Assembly: GCA_937931205.1 (NCBI GenBank)
Contig: CALHBF010000027.1
Coordinates: 1-43,647 of the forward strand
Direction: 5' to 3'
Length of the DNA: 43,647 nucleotides
Source of the DNA: an uncultured Bacteriovoracaceae bacterium
GTDB taxonomy: Bacteria; Bdellovibrionota; Bacteriovoracia; Bacteriovoracales; Bacteriovoracaceae
Below the pieces are notes generated by a model. It was given only the letters and a program-made list of their open reading frames with translations. It ran no database searches and was not told the origin of the DNA. The translations under genes and the position numbers were made by a program. Positions 23,833 through 31,703 of the stretch are shown here, one piece after another. Each line of letters starts with the position of its first letter. The first letter of the stretch is position 1.

Positions 23833-26220
23833 ATGAAATACCCTCAAAGACTTAAAAGCATTTTATCCAATGCTCTTGTTGTCGGCCTGATGATTCAAAG
23901 TTTATCCCCTGTGGCATTTGCACAAGCCGGAGATGAATCAACAAATATTTCGGCGAAAGTCCCATCTGACTTTATTGTGGGTGAAGAAAAGAAAGCGAGC
24001 TTAACCAAAGCTTTGGGAGAAGATTGGAAATCTAAAATCGATAGTGATCCAGATAGCTTTTCAAATTATCTTCCTTCTAACTGGAAGAGTGTAATTGCTA
24101 ATAATCCAACTTGTACTTATATCTATAAAGCACGTTGTCTTGTGCCAGATAAGGTGGAGAAAGCTTCAGACTTAATTCGTAATGAGAGAGATCATGAAAC
24201 ACTTGAACAGATTCATGGAAAAGACTGGAGAAATGTTGTAGACAGCAATCCGGATCAGTTCCAAGGATTTATTCCTCAAGATTGGAAGACTAGAGTTTCA
24301 AGTAGCCCTGAGGGCACAGCTTCAGAAGTTGCTTCAACAAAAACTTTAAAGCCTTCAGACTTAATTGTTTATCCAGTAGATATCAAAGTTTTAAAAGATA
24401 ACTTTGGTGAGAACTGGGCCGATGTTGTGAATAAAGATCCTGAACGTTTTAAAAGTTTTTTACCAAAAAATTGGCAAGAACAAGTGGGATCAGGCAGTTC
24501 TGATAAAACGAATACAACTGCTGCGAACGCTACGGCGACTGCTAATACTTCTCAAACAAATAATGAACAAAGTACGAATTCTTCGAGTTCTCAGAAAGAT
24601 GATGCTGCAAAAGTTCCTATCACCAATCAAATTCTAGCTATCGGGACAGGGATCATCGGATCAAATATTCTTCTTAGTTGTAAGATGGGTGGGATGACTC
24701 CTTCTCTTTATACTTTTATGGCCGGTTCATTAGTTTATATCGGCTCTGAGATTGCTGGAGCTAAAGCTCAGCAAGCTTTTATCAAGGCAAAAAAAGAAGA
24801 AATTGAAGCCTTGAGGGCCAGCATGACTGAAGGTGGGGATCTTCAAAGAGGAATCATTGAGGCCAAACTTAAAGAAGAAGAAGACAAACTAGCATTTGTT
24901 ACAAAACGCAAAAATTGGACAATGGCCGTGGCCACAGTTTATGGAGCAGCAACTGGTTTAGCTGCTATGGAATGGGCCTGTACGACGAATAAATTAACTT
25001 TGCCTGCATGTACTCAGTGGGTAATGGCAGGATGTGAGGGGGGAAGTTCACTACCCACGAATAAAATTCTTTCAACAGCTGTTTTAGCTGCCTATGGACT
25101 TGGAGCTGGTAATGCTGGAGGAACGAATGTGTCTCGTTATGGGACTGCTTTAGTTGCAGGTCTTGGGGTAATGGTTCCAGCTCTAAATACCAAAGTCGCA
25201 GTGGCCTATCAGACTCCTAAAAGTAGAATGATTACTTTTGGTGCTGGGACTGCCTTAACTGCACTTGTGATCAAAGATCTCAGCGCTGTTCAAAAAGATT
25301 TAGAAGGAAATATTAGTCAATTAAGAGCTCTTCTTACTGATTTTAAATCTAAAACAGATGGAGCAGGTGGACTTGAAGAGGGTGGAAATCAAGGGGCCGG
25401 CAGTATTAAAGATGGCAATCACAATATTTCTTCTGCTTCAGGAAATGTGAATAAACTTTCAAGCGGAACTAGTATTGAGAAAAGTTGTTGGGGAAAAGAT
25501 GCATCTGGTGCTCAGTCTTATTCACCAAGTGCATGTAATAAGAGTCTTCAGTTAACTAAACCAAAATTTAATTCGAAATTCAGTTTACCAACTCTACAGA
25601 AAGTCGCGAATACTGGAGTTGATATGGCCCAAGCGGTTGCAAAAGGTGATATGGCCCGTGCTGATCTTGCGGCAGCTGATCTTGCTTCGAATGCAATGAA
25701 AGTAAAACAAGTCACCGATGATCTTATGAAGCAGATTAATGATCAAAATAAAAAAGCAGGCAAGGAAGGAATCAACCTTGATGCTGAAGTTCAAAAGAGC
25801 TTAGGTGAAATGAGAAGAGGTTTAAGTAATGGAATGGGATCTCAAGGAGTAAACCTGGCAGACTTTGCAAATGGTTCAAAAGCTGGATTAGATAAAAATA
25901 ATCCTTTGTTGTATGGACAAGATATTTTGAAAGATTCATCAGCGAGTGTGCTTGATCCATCTGGCGGAGGTGCAGGCTTTAATATTACTGAAGCTTCTGG
26001 TGATGAACTCATTGATGCTAATTCTCAAACAGCAAGTGGTGAGGAAGTTGCAACTCATACCATTGATGATTTTGAAACGGCCGAAGCCGATATTCTCAAC
26101 CGACCTGATACTTCTATCTTTAAACAAGTTTCTAATCGTTACTTATTAAACTTCTCAAAGTTCTTTAGCAGCGAGCCTAAAAAAGGTGTGGAAGGAACAA
26201 CTGTAAAGCAAACCAAATAA
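23833..26220 (+). CDS. Large envelope protein with three novel 44-residue repeats
   Basis: I do not recognise this 795-residue family. A signal peptide ends at A-F-A (residue 30). Three ungapped 44-residue repeats lie at 45-88, 112-155 and 175-218, with pattern S-D-[FL]-I-[VR]-x7-L-x4-G-x-[DN]-W-x3-[IV]-x3-P-x2-F-x2-[FY]-[IL]-P-x2-W. A Ser/Thr/Asn-rich linker follows (about 219-255). A hydrophobic region (about 260-500) has several candidate membrane segments and a charged coiled-coil-like stretch. The remainder is Ser/Gly/Lys-rich. The C-terminus holds 'TSIFKQVSNRYLLNFSKFF' (760-778), a tail shared with the proteins at 26380 and 29335. The hydrophobic core also aligns with the latter. The protein is presumably exported and membrane-inserted. 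Confidence 0.75.
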   Translation: MKYPQRLKSILSNALVVGLMIQSLSPVAFAQAGDESTNISAKVPSDFIVGEEKKASLTKALGEDWKSKIDSDPDSFSNYLPSNWKSVIANNPTCTYIYKARCLVPDKVEKASDLIRNERDHETLEQIHGKDWRNVVDSNPDQFQGFIPQDWKTRVSSSPEGTASEVASTKTLKPSDLIVYPVDIKVLKDNFGENWADVVNKDPERFKSFLPKNWQEQVGSGSSDKTNTTAANATATANTSQTNNEQSTNSSSSQKDDAAKVPITNQILAIGTGIIGSNILLSCKMGGMTPSLYTFMAGSLVYIGSEIAGAKAQQAFIKAKKEEIEALRASMTEGGDLQRGIIEAKLKEEEDKLAFVTKRKNWTMAVATVYGAATGLAAMEWACTTNKLTLPACTQWVMAGCEGGSSLPTNKILSTAVLAAYGLGAGNAGGTNVSRYGTALVAGLGVMVPALNTKVAVAYQTPKSRMITFGAGTALTALVIKDLSAVQKDLEGNISQLRALLTDFKSKTDGAGGLEEGGNQGAGSIKDGNHNISSASGNVNKLSSGTSIEKSCWGKDASGAQSYSPSACNKSLQLTKPKFNSKFSLPTLQKVANTGVDMAQAVAKGDMARADLAAADLASNAMKVKQVTDDLMKQINDQNKKAGKEGINLDAEVQKSLGEMRRGLSNGMGSQGVNLADFANGSKAGLDKNNPLLYGQDILKDSSASVLDPSGGGAGFNITEASGDELIDANSQTASGEEVATHTIDDFETAEADILNRPDTSIFKQVSNRYLLNFSKFFSSEPKKGVEGTTVKQTK

Positions 26221-26225
26221 AACGC

Positions 26226-26237
26226 CTCAAATTTGAG
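26226..26237. repeat. Palindrome CTCAAATTTGAG after the 795-residue gene
   Basis: Perfect 12-base palindrome between the stop codon and the terminator hairpin. It may be an extra hairpin in the 3' untranslated end. Confidence 0.3.
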
Positions 26238-26239
26238 TC

Positions 26240-26275
26240 AATGAAAAGGCCCTCTGATGAGGGCTTTTTCATTTT
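26240..26275 (+). terminator. Intrinsic terminator after the 795-residue gene
   Basis: A 15-bp stem, AATGAAAAGGCCCTC (26240-26254) with GAGGGCTTTTTCATT (26259-26273), loop TGAT and one G-T pair, followed by T's. The stem includes an A/T-tract typical of bidirectional terminators. Confidence 0.9.
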
Positions 26276-26379
26276 AACTCACTGATTTTATAGGTAAACA
26301 ACAACTCCTAATCCCTCTGTTAATCGATCAAGTTTATCATTAAATCAAGATCTTAAATCATTTAGCCGATAGGTTTATT

Positions 26380-27906
26380 ATGAAATGGTCAATCACATCC
26401 TTGCTTCTTTTGTCTGTTAGTCCTTGGGCGCTGTCGCAGCCAATAGCGCAGAATAATGGACAACCTGTTCAGCAACAGCAAATGCAGCAACCAATGGCAC
26501 AGTCTAGTAGAGCGCAAGCATGTGTAGCGCTGATTAAAAGTTCTGGAGACAAGCCGGTTGAGTCAGGTGAGATTAAGATTGATCCCGAATTAGAGAAGTG
26601 TAAAGCTGCCGATGAGGTTGCAACAAATATTGCAGGAGTAGCTCTAGATAGTGCACCTGATGCATTTCAGACCAGCGATGGTCGTGCTATCTGTAAGCGA
26701 TTAGCCGGTTATACTGTTGATTATGATTCTTGTGAAAGTACAGCAAGAGTCTATAACCATCTTCTTGTTGCCTCGATGGTGCTTGAACAGCAAGCACAAG
26801 TTCGAGCTTCCAATGGGCAAAATAAAATTTCACAAGAAGCTCAATCAAAGGCCCAATCTGGTGACTTTCAAGGGGCAAGCCTTGAAGCTTCTAAATCGAA
26901 TAGTTCTCTGATGAAACAATTGAATCAGGAAAAAGCTGCTGCTTATGCGGCTGCTGTTGCAGCATTAGGGGCCAAGATTGCTGGTTGGGTTGATGGAGCT
27001 GAGGATGCTTGTAAGAAAGGTAATATAAAAGATAATTGCGCTGGAAAACTAAAATTAGTTCAAGACAGTTATGGAAAAGAAGTCTTTGCGAACAAAGATC
27101 AAAAGCAAGTCTTCATCATGGCCCTTGCCGAATATACTGCCAAAGGTTTAGCTGCTGGTATCGAAGCGAGTAAGTATAAAAAGAGCGAAGATACTGTTGC
27201 TAAAATTCAAGACAGCTATGAAGAAGAACAACTCGATGTTCAGCTCGATAAATGTGTTCTCAACCCAACGGCCAAAGAGTGTCTAGGACCAGGCAATAGA
27301 GTTTCAGGTCAGTCTGCTTCTGTGGGAAGCGGGGACTTTACTTTAGGTGGTAATGGATCAAACTCTTTTGATATGGGTTCAAGTACAGATGAGTTTGGTG
27401 AGATGGGAGAAGCCGCTAATATTGAGTCACAACAAGTGGCCGGCATTAATTCACCATTCGTAGATGAAGCCAAAGAGGCCAATGATATTCTAGATAAAGC
27501 AGCTGCTGCTTCTCCTGGTTCTGGCGGTGGAGCCGCTGGTGGTGGAGGAGGCGGAGGCGGTATGGGTGGCGGTGGAGCAAGAGCTTCGCTAGGAAATGAT
27601 ACCCAGACTCCGGATGCTCAAGGTGATAAAGAAGCTGATATTAAGGCCAAAAAAGCCTCTGGTGGATATGCCGCTAAAGGTGGTGGGTCTGGCTTTAGTG
27701 CAGTCAAATCAGGTAAAGAAGATTCTAACCCATTCTCAAGTCTCTTTGATCAAAAGGGTAGTGGTGGTGGACTAGAGGAAGACAGAACAATTGCTTCTGA
27801 AGGAATTGATAAAAAGTCCTCTGTACTTTTCCAGAAAATATCGAAAAAATACTCTGAAATGCACTCTTCTAAGAGAATCCAGGCAAATAATTTAGAGTTA
27901 GAATGA
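26380..27906 (+). CDS. Secreted Gly-rich protein sharing the C-terminal tail motif
   Basis: The 508-residue product has a signal peptide (cleavage near A-L-S-Q, residue 19) and then a Gln-rich stretch. A helical Ala-rich region (to about residue 310) carries scattered cysteines ('CVALIKSSGD', 'CKRLAGYTVDYDSC', 'CKKGNIKDNC', 'KCVLNPTAKEC'), which suggests disulfides in the periplasm. A Gly-rich linker with long G runs follows (near 375-400). The end holds 'SVLFQKISKKYSEM' (from 481), the same tail seen in the proteins encoded at 23833 and 29335. The family is not recognised. Its stop overlaps the thioesterase start (ATGA), so the two are coupled. Confidence 0.72.
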   Translation: MKWSITSLLLLSVSPWALSQPIAQNNGQPVQQQQMQQPMAQSSRAQACVALIKSSGDKPVESGEIKIDPELEKCKAADEVATNIAGVALDSAPDAFQTSDGRAICKRLAGYTVDYDSCESTARVYNHLLVASMVLEQQAQVRASNGQNKISQEAQSKAQSGDFQGASLEASKSNSSLMKQLNQEKAAAYAAAVAALGAKIAGWVDGAEDACKKGNIKDNCAGKLKLVQDSYGKEVFANKDQKQVFIMALAEYTAKGLAAGIEASKYKKSEDTVAKIQDSYEEEQLDVQLDKCVLNPTAKECLGPGNRVSGQSASVGSGDFTLGGNGSNSFDMGSSTDEFGEMGEAANIESQQVAGINSPFVDEAKEANDILDKAAAASPGSGGGAAGGGGGGGGMGGGGARASLGNDTQTPDAQGDKEADIKAKKASGGYAAKGGGSGFSAVKSGKEDSNPFSSLFDQKGSGGGLEEDRTIASEGIDKKSSVLFQKISKKYSEMHSSKRIQANNLELE

Positions 27907-28322
27907 ACGATATTTTTGAGTATAGAACAAAGATTTTAGAGTCACATTTAGATAGTTTTGGTCACGTCAACAATGCAAACTACCTAAAGCTTTTCGAAGA
28001 AGCCCGATGGGATTTCATTACTAAGAATGGGCATGGCCTGGATTACGTACTAGAGAAAAAAGTCGGTCCCATTATTCTTGATATCAATCTGCGCTTTAAG
28101 CATGAGCTAAAAAATCGCGATGATATTCACATCACTTCACAGGTTATCGAAGTTAAGAACTCAAAGATTTATGTCATTGAACAGAAGATGATGAGGGCCG
28201 ATGGAAAACTTGCGGCTCATGCGCTTTTTACAGCGGGATTCTTTGATTTAGCAGAGAGAAAGCTGATTGCCCCTGAGTTAAGCTGGATAAGAGCTTTAGG
28301 TATCACTAACTACTCCCTTTAA
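27903..28322 (+). CDS. Acyl-CoA thioesterase, 4HBT/YbgC-like
   Basis: A 139-residue hotdog-fold thioesterase. The active-site stretch 'LDSFGHVNNANYLKLFEEAR' with Asp17 is the 4-hydroxybenzoyl-CoA thioesterase/YbgC signature. 'GPIILDINLRFKHEL' and 'IYVIEQKMM' follow as expected. It should hydrolyse acyl-CoA thioesters in the cytoplasm; the substrate is unknown. Length is normal. The last codons and stop coincide with the left inverted repeat of the neighbouring IS-like element, so the native C-terminus might have been altered slightly by insertion. Confidence 0.88.
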   Translation: MNDIFEYRTKILESHLDSFGHVNNANYLKLFEEARWDFITKNGHGLDYVLEKKVGPIILDINLRFKHELKNRDDIHITSQVIEVKNSKIYVIEQKMMRADGKLAAHALFTAGFFDLAERKLIAPELSWIRALGITNYSL

Positions 28323-28399
28323 TTGGTGTTAAAAGCAAAACTTTATCTTTCTTTCATTGTTTTATTATTTAAACATCACATTAATTGATTGATATATTC

Positions 28400-28433
28400 A
28401 TGACTTAAGTTTTGTATCCCTGAAGTCATTTTT
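28400..28433 (+). promoter_or_regulatory. Hairpin with short T-run before the transposase
   Basis: ATGACTT (28400-28406) and AAGTCAT (28423-28429) form a seven-pair stem with a 16-base loop, followed by five T's. It could limit read-through transcription from outside into the transposase gene, a control seen in several IS families. It is weak. Confidence 0.3.
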
Positions 28434-28447
28434 GCTCTTCTTAGGGA

Positions 28448-29326
28448 ATGAATAAAATTTGCCTTAACCCAGACTGCGCATTTCCCTTCAATATTATCCG
28501 TGATGGGTATTTTCGTAGAAAAGAAGACTCAAAATTGGTTCAACGCTTTCGCTGTAAAACCTGCGGTAAGCGTTTTTCAAATGCGACTTTCACTGAAACT
28601 TATTATCAGAAGAAAAGAAGAATTAATTATAGATTCCTGGAATTCTATTCCGGGGGGCTTTCCATTGCTCGATCGGCTCGCATTCTCAAAGTGAATGCTA
28701 AAACGATTGAACGGAGAGTTTCTTTTCTGGGGAAAAAGTGTGCAAGGCTGAATCAGAAAGCGAGAGAGAGAATAAAAAACATTCATAATGTTGTAATGGA
28801 TGATCTAATAACCAAGGAGAATTCAAAACTCAAGCCCCTTTCTATTTCGATTGCTGTTGATGAGGATACACGCCGTATTTTAGGAGTCGAAGTCTCTCGA
28901 ATCCCGGCATTTGGTCATCTATCGAAAGTTGCCCTTAAGAAGTATGGATATCGTGCAAGTCAGCACATGGAAGGACTTGATCGCCTCTTTAAAACGATTA
29001 CTCCCTCACTATCACCAGAAGTTCTGATTAAAACAGATGAGCATAGGAGTTATCCTTACGTGATACAAAAATATCTTCCACATTGCAGGCATGAATCTTA
29101 TAAGAGTGAACGCGCACATGTTGCTGGACAAGGAGAGATGAAGAAAGTCGCTTTTGATCCGCTCTTTGTTATCAATCACACTTGTGCGATGTTAAGAGCT
29201 AATATTAACAGACTCATTAGAAAAACTTGGTGTACGACCAAGAAAATTGAAAGACTGAAAGATCATTTAGAGATCTTTCAGTACTATTACAATGAGATTT
29301 ATCTAAAAGGTGTAACACCAATTTAA
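28448..29326 (+). CDS. Transposase, zinc-ribbon plus IS1-like DDE type
   Basis: The 292-residue product has an N-terminal zinc ribbon ('CLNPDC' and 'CKTCGKRF'), a helix-turn-helix ('GLSIARSARILKVNAKTIER') and an RNase H-like catalytic part. Candidate catalytic acids are the Asp pair in 'VVMDDLITKEN' and Asp in 'IKTDEHRSYP'. The third acidic residue is not obvious: 'INHTCAMLRANINRLIRKTW' holds Asn where IS1-type enzymes have Glu. This N-H-T form appears to be usual for this transposase group. The gene is intact and starts just after TTAGGGA. It is flanked by inverted repeats, which supports mobility. Confidence 0.82.
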   Translation: MNKICLNPDCAFPFNIIRDGYFRRKEDSKLVQRFRCKTCGKRFSNATFTETYYQKKRRINYRFLEFYSGGLSIARSARILKVNAKTIERRVSFLGKKCARLNQKARERIKNIHNVVMDDLITKENSKLKPLSISIAVDEDTRRILGVEVSRIPAFGHLSKVALKKYGYRASQHMEGLDRLFKTITPSLSPEVLIKTDEHRSYPYVIQKYLPHCRHESYKSERAHVAGQGEMKKVAFDPLFVINHTCAMLRANINRLIRKTWCTTKKIERLKDHLEIFQYYYNEIYLKGVTPI

Positions 29327-29334
29327 AGGGGCAG

Positions 29335-31503
29335 TTAATTTGAGATATCAGAGTTTGAAGGAGCTTCAGCTTTGCTCTTGCCCTCATCATCAAATAAACG
29401 TCTCAAAGCACTTCTTTGATAACGATTACTAAGTAATTCAAAGATATTAGTATGAGACTGGTTGTTAATATCATTCTGTGAATAATCAAAGTTTTGATTC
29501 ATCACTTGGGCCACTTGACCATCGATTTGCTCTTGATTGTCATTGCTGCCAAAATCAAAATCAATTCCTTTTCCTTTCGCTTTACTTGCACCGGCCAGTG
29601 GGGCAGAGCCTTTTTCTGTTTTAAACAGTTCAGGAGCTTTGGCCTCTAATTCTTTTTCAAGGCTAGCAACTGCTTGGCCGGCACTGCCTGAGAATGAGTT
29701 ACCATTTAGGCCATCACTATAATTACCATTTGAACCTTTCGCTGCCGCTGTTTCAATTCCCGCAAGAAATTTATCCTTATCCTTAATTTCTTTTTTGATA
29801 TCTGGCTGATCAAGCATCTTATCTAGCGCCTTAACTGTTCTCATCGCATTGTTAAGGCTTGCACTATCACTTGCTGTAGCAGCAGCAAAATTACCAGTGG
29901 CAATTTCGTTAACTGGAGATACTCCGGAATTAAGCATACTTAATGCTCCCGTTGAAATTCCTGAAATGCCTTTGGTTGATACTGTTAAACATCCTTTAGA
30001 GGATTTCTTACAGGCGCAAACTGGGTCATGTTCATTCGCGCTGTTAATACAGCCTGCAAATGCGTTTGAAGAATTCTTATAACTTTGAGCACTAGCGAGA
30101 CTTCCATTCCAAAGTTTTTGACAGATTTGTGAGTTACTGCGATTTGTGCTTCTTTGTCCATCAGAGTTATAGCAATAACATTCAGGTTTATTCGTATTGC
30201 TACGATCCTCAGGTGTGCACATATTAATAGTTGCTGCTGCCCCTAAGAAATCTGATTTCATCTTTCTTAGCAGTTCAGCTCTATTTGTAGAGGCTTCCGT
30301 TTGAGATTTTGTATGCTTCATCATAATAAGTGACCAGCCCGCTAAAACTGTTGAAAGTCCTAAGCGTGTCCAAGGTGATTCAAGAAGTTTACCTAAGCCT
30401 TCGCTTGAAACAACTGTGGCGTGAGCAGAAGCAGGGAATGGATTCAAATGACCTAGCATGGTGTGAAGAAGGGCCCTAACAGTTGTTTTAGTCTCTTGAT
30501 CTAGACCAACTTCGTTGGCCGCTAGATATTCATCCAAAGTGGGAGAGCTGAGGGTCTGGGTAGAAGTGAATACAGTAAAAAAAGATTCAAAGTTATTCTC
30601 TAAAATGTTTAAAGAGAGATACTGTCTTTTTTGATTGTAAAATAAATAACTTTCAAACTCCTGATCGTTTTGTAGAGTATTAAAACGCTCATATTCATTT
30701 GAAGCGTACAGATAATCAATCTTTGGAGGATTATAAGTGCCCGTTGGAGCAGGTGTTGACTTACACATAGTAGCCAACTTCCCAGTCCCACCGCTCGCTT
30801 TTTCCGCGTAAATTTCTAATCCCGCAGCAATACCAGCAGCAGCATACATTGCTGTTGCTGCCATATGGATTTTAGTTTTTGTCTTAGAGTTATCAGCAAT
30901 AGAGTCTTCGGCCTTGGCCATCATTTCAAAGGCTTCGCCTTGAGCCGCTGATGCGTGTGCTTTCTTTGAATCTTTATCTGTTCCATCATAATTGGTGTTA
31001 ACAATTTGATTCCACTCTTTTTCAATTTCCTTTAGATTCTTTTTGTGTTTGTTGTTGGCAAACATCTCACCTACGAAAGTTGTCACTCCTCCAGCAATAA
31101 TCATCCCGTGAGAAATGGCCGCACATTTAGCTGGTTTGGTTTTAAAAAAAGCAGTTGCGCTAAAGAGAGCTCCTGCTACTGACCCGGCTTTACCGATAGT
31201 AGAAACAAATCCCTTATTTTTAACTTCGCCTGGAGCTTCACCGCTTTCCACTTTTTTATCGAAGGCTTCTTTCGCATTCTTCTTATAACATTCAATATCC
31301 TTAGCATCACAACTTGCAGTTGCTTGCATGACTTTGGCCGTCTCCACATCGGTTAGACATCGACCAAGGTTGGCGTCCCATTGCTGTCCGGTGGAGCAGG
31401 TATTGGCCTCTACAGGCCTTGAGGTGATAAGACTTTGGTTGAGCGGCATGAGAACCAGCTCTAAACACAGAGTTAAATTCAGAAAAGTAGCTAACTTTTT
31501 CAT
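29335..31503 (-). CDS. Large envelope protein paralogous to the 795-residue protein
   Basis: A 722-residue product with a signal peptide (cleavage around residue 34) and a Cys motif at the mature N-terminus ('CSTGQQWDANLGRCLTD'). Hydrophobic segments ('CAAISHGMIIAGGVTTFVG', 'HMAATAMYAAAGIAAGLEI', 'GLSTVLAGWSLIMMKH') run in the same order as in the protein encoded at 23833. Residues 209-233 align well with residues 358-383 there. A Cys-rich region follows ('CTPEDRSNTNKPECYC' and 'CACKKSSKGC'). The C-terminus holds 'TNIFELLSNRYQRSALRR' (from 685). The W-containing repeats of the paralogue are absent. The family is not recognised; I infer exported and membrane-inserted. Confidence 0.75.
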   Translation of the reverse strand: MKKLATFLNLTLCLELVLMPLNQSLITSRPVEANTCSTGQQWDANLGRCLTDVETAKVMQATASCDAKDIECYKKNAKEAFDKKVESGEAPGEVKNKGFVSTIGKAGSVAGALFSATAFFKTKPAKCAAISHGMIIAGGVTTFVGEMFANNKHKKNLKEIEKEWNQIVNTNYDGTDKDSKKAHASAAQGEAFEMMAKAEDSIADNSKTKTKIHMAATAMYAAAGIAAGLEIYAEKASGGTGKLATMCKSTPAPTGTYNPPKIDYLYASNEYERFNTLQNDQEFESYLFYNQKRQYLSLNILENNFESFFTVFTSTQTLSSPTLDEYLAANEVGLDQETKTTVRALLHTMLGHLNPFPASAHATVVSSEGLGKLLESPWTRLGLSTVLAGWSLIMMKHTKSQTEASTNRAELLRKMKSDFLGAAATINMCTPEDRSNTNKPECYCYNSDGQRSTNRSNSQICQKLWNGSLASAQSYKNSSNAFAGCINSANEHDPVCACKKSSKGCLTVSTKGISGISTGALSMLNSGVSPVNEIATGNFAAATASDSASLNNAMRTVKALDKMLDQPDIKKEIKDKDKFLAGIETAAAKGSNGNYSDGLNGNSFSGSAGQAVASLEKELEAKAPELFKTEKGSAPLAGASKAKGKGIDFDFGSNDNQEQIDGQVAQVMNQNFDYSQNDINNQSHTNIFELLSNRYQRSALRRLFDDEGKSKAEAPSNSDISN

Positions 31504-31532
31504 AAAAACCTCAAATCAAGTAACAGAGTGCT

Positions 31533-31551
31533 ATTACTTATAGTAATTATA
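31533..31551 (-). promoter_or_regulatory. TATAAT box and overlapping palindrome of the 722-residue gene
   Basis: On the minus strand, TATAAT is at 31551-31546. It overlaps the palindrome ATTACT-TAT-AGTAAT (31533-31547), which would span the transcription start about 35 bases before ATG 31503. No convincing -35 box was found. A regulator could bind here. Confidence 0.35.
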
Positions 31552-31703
31552 CGAGAACTCTGGTGTTTCGCTCTAAATAGGGGACAAGCTTCTTATCGGT
31601 AGAAACTCTATCTTCTTGATTTTTTAGGAAAAATGAGGTAGGGAATAAGAAAACAAGGACTTGGCCCAGTACCTTTGACTAACCAGAAAATGTGGCGGTT
31701 TTA

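Larger units (their letters stand above)
28315..29331. mobile_element. IS-like element with ~17-bp terminal inverted repeats
   Basis: The left end reads CCCTTTAATTGGTGTTA (28315-28331). The complement of the right end reads CCCTTTAAATTGGTGTTA, or one C more, at 29331-29314. The match is complete except for one extra A. The repeats bracket a single transposase gene. No clear target-site duplication is visible next to them, so the element may be old or the exact ends may be off by some bases. It sits between a thioesterase gene and the 3' end of the 722-residue gene. Confidence 0.6.

Noticed and set aside
27500..27600. GGTGGAGG-rich stretch as a possible tandem DNA repeat or CRISPR-like array
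   Set aside because: It is the coding sequence of a Gly-rich linker; there are no regular spacers.
29190..29260. Loss of the third catalytic acid in the transposase
   Set aside because: The Asn in 'INHTCAMLR' seems to be usual for this transposase group, so it is not evidence of inactivation.
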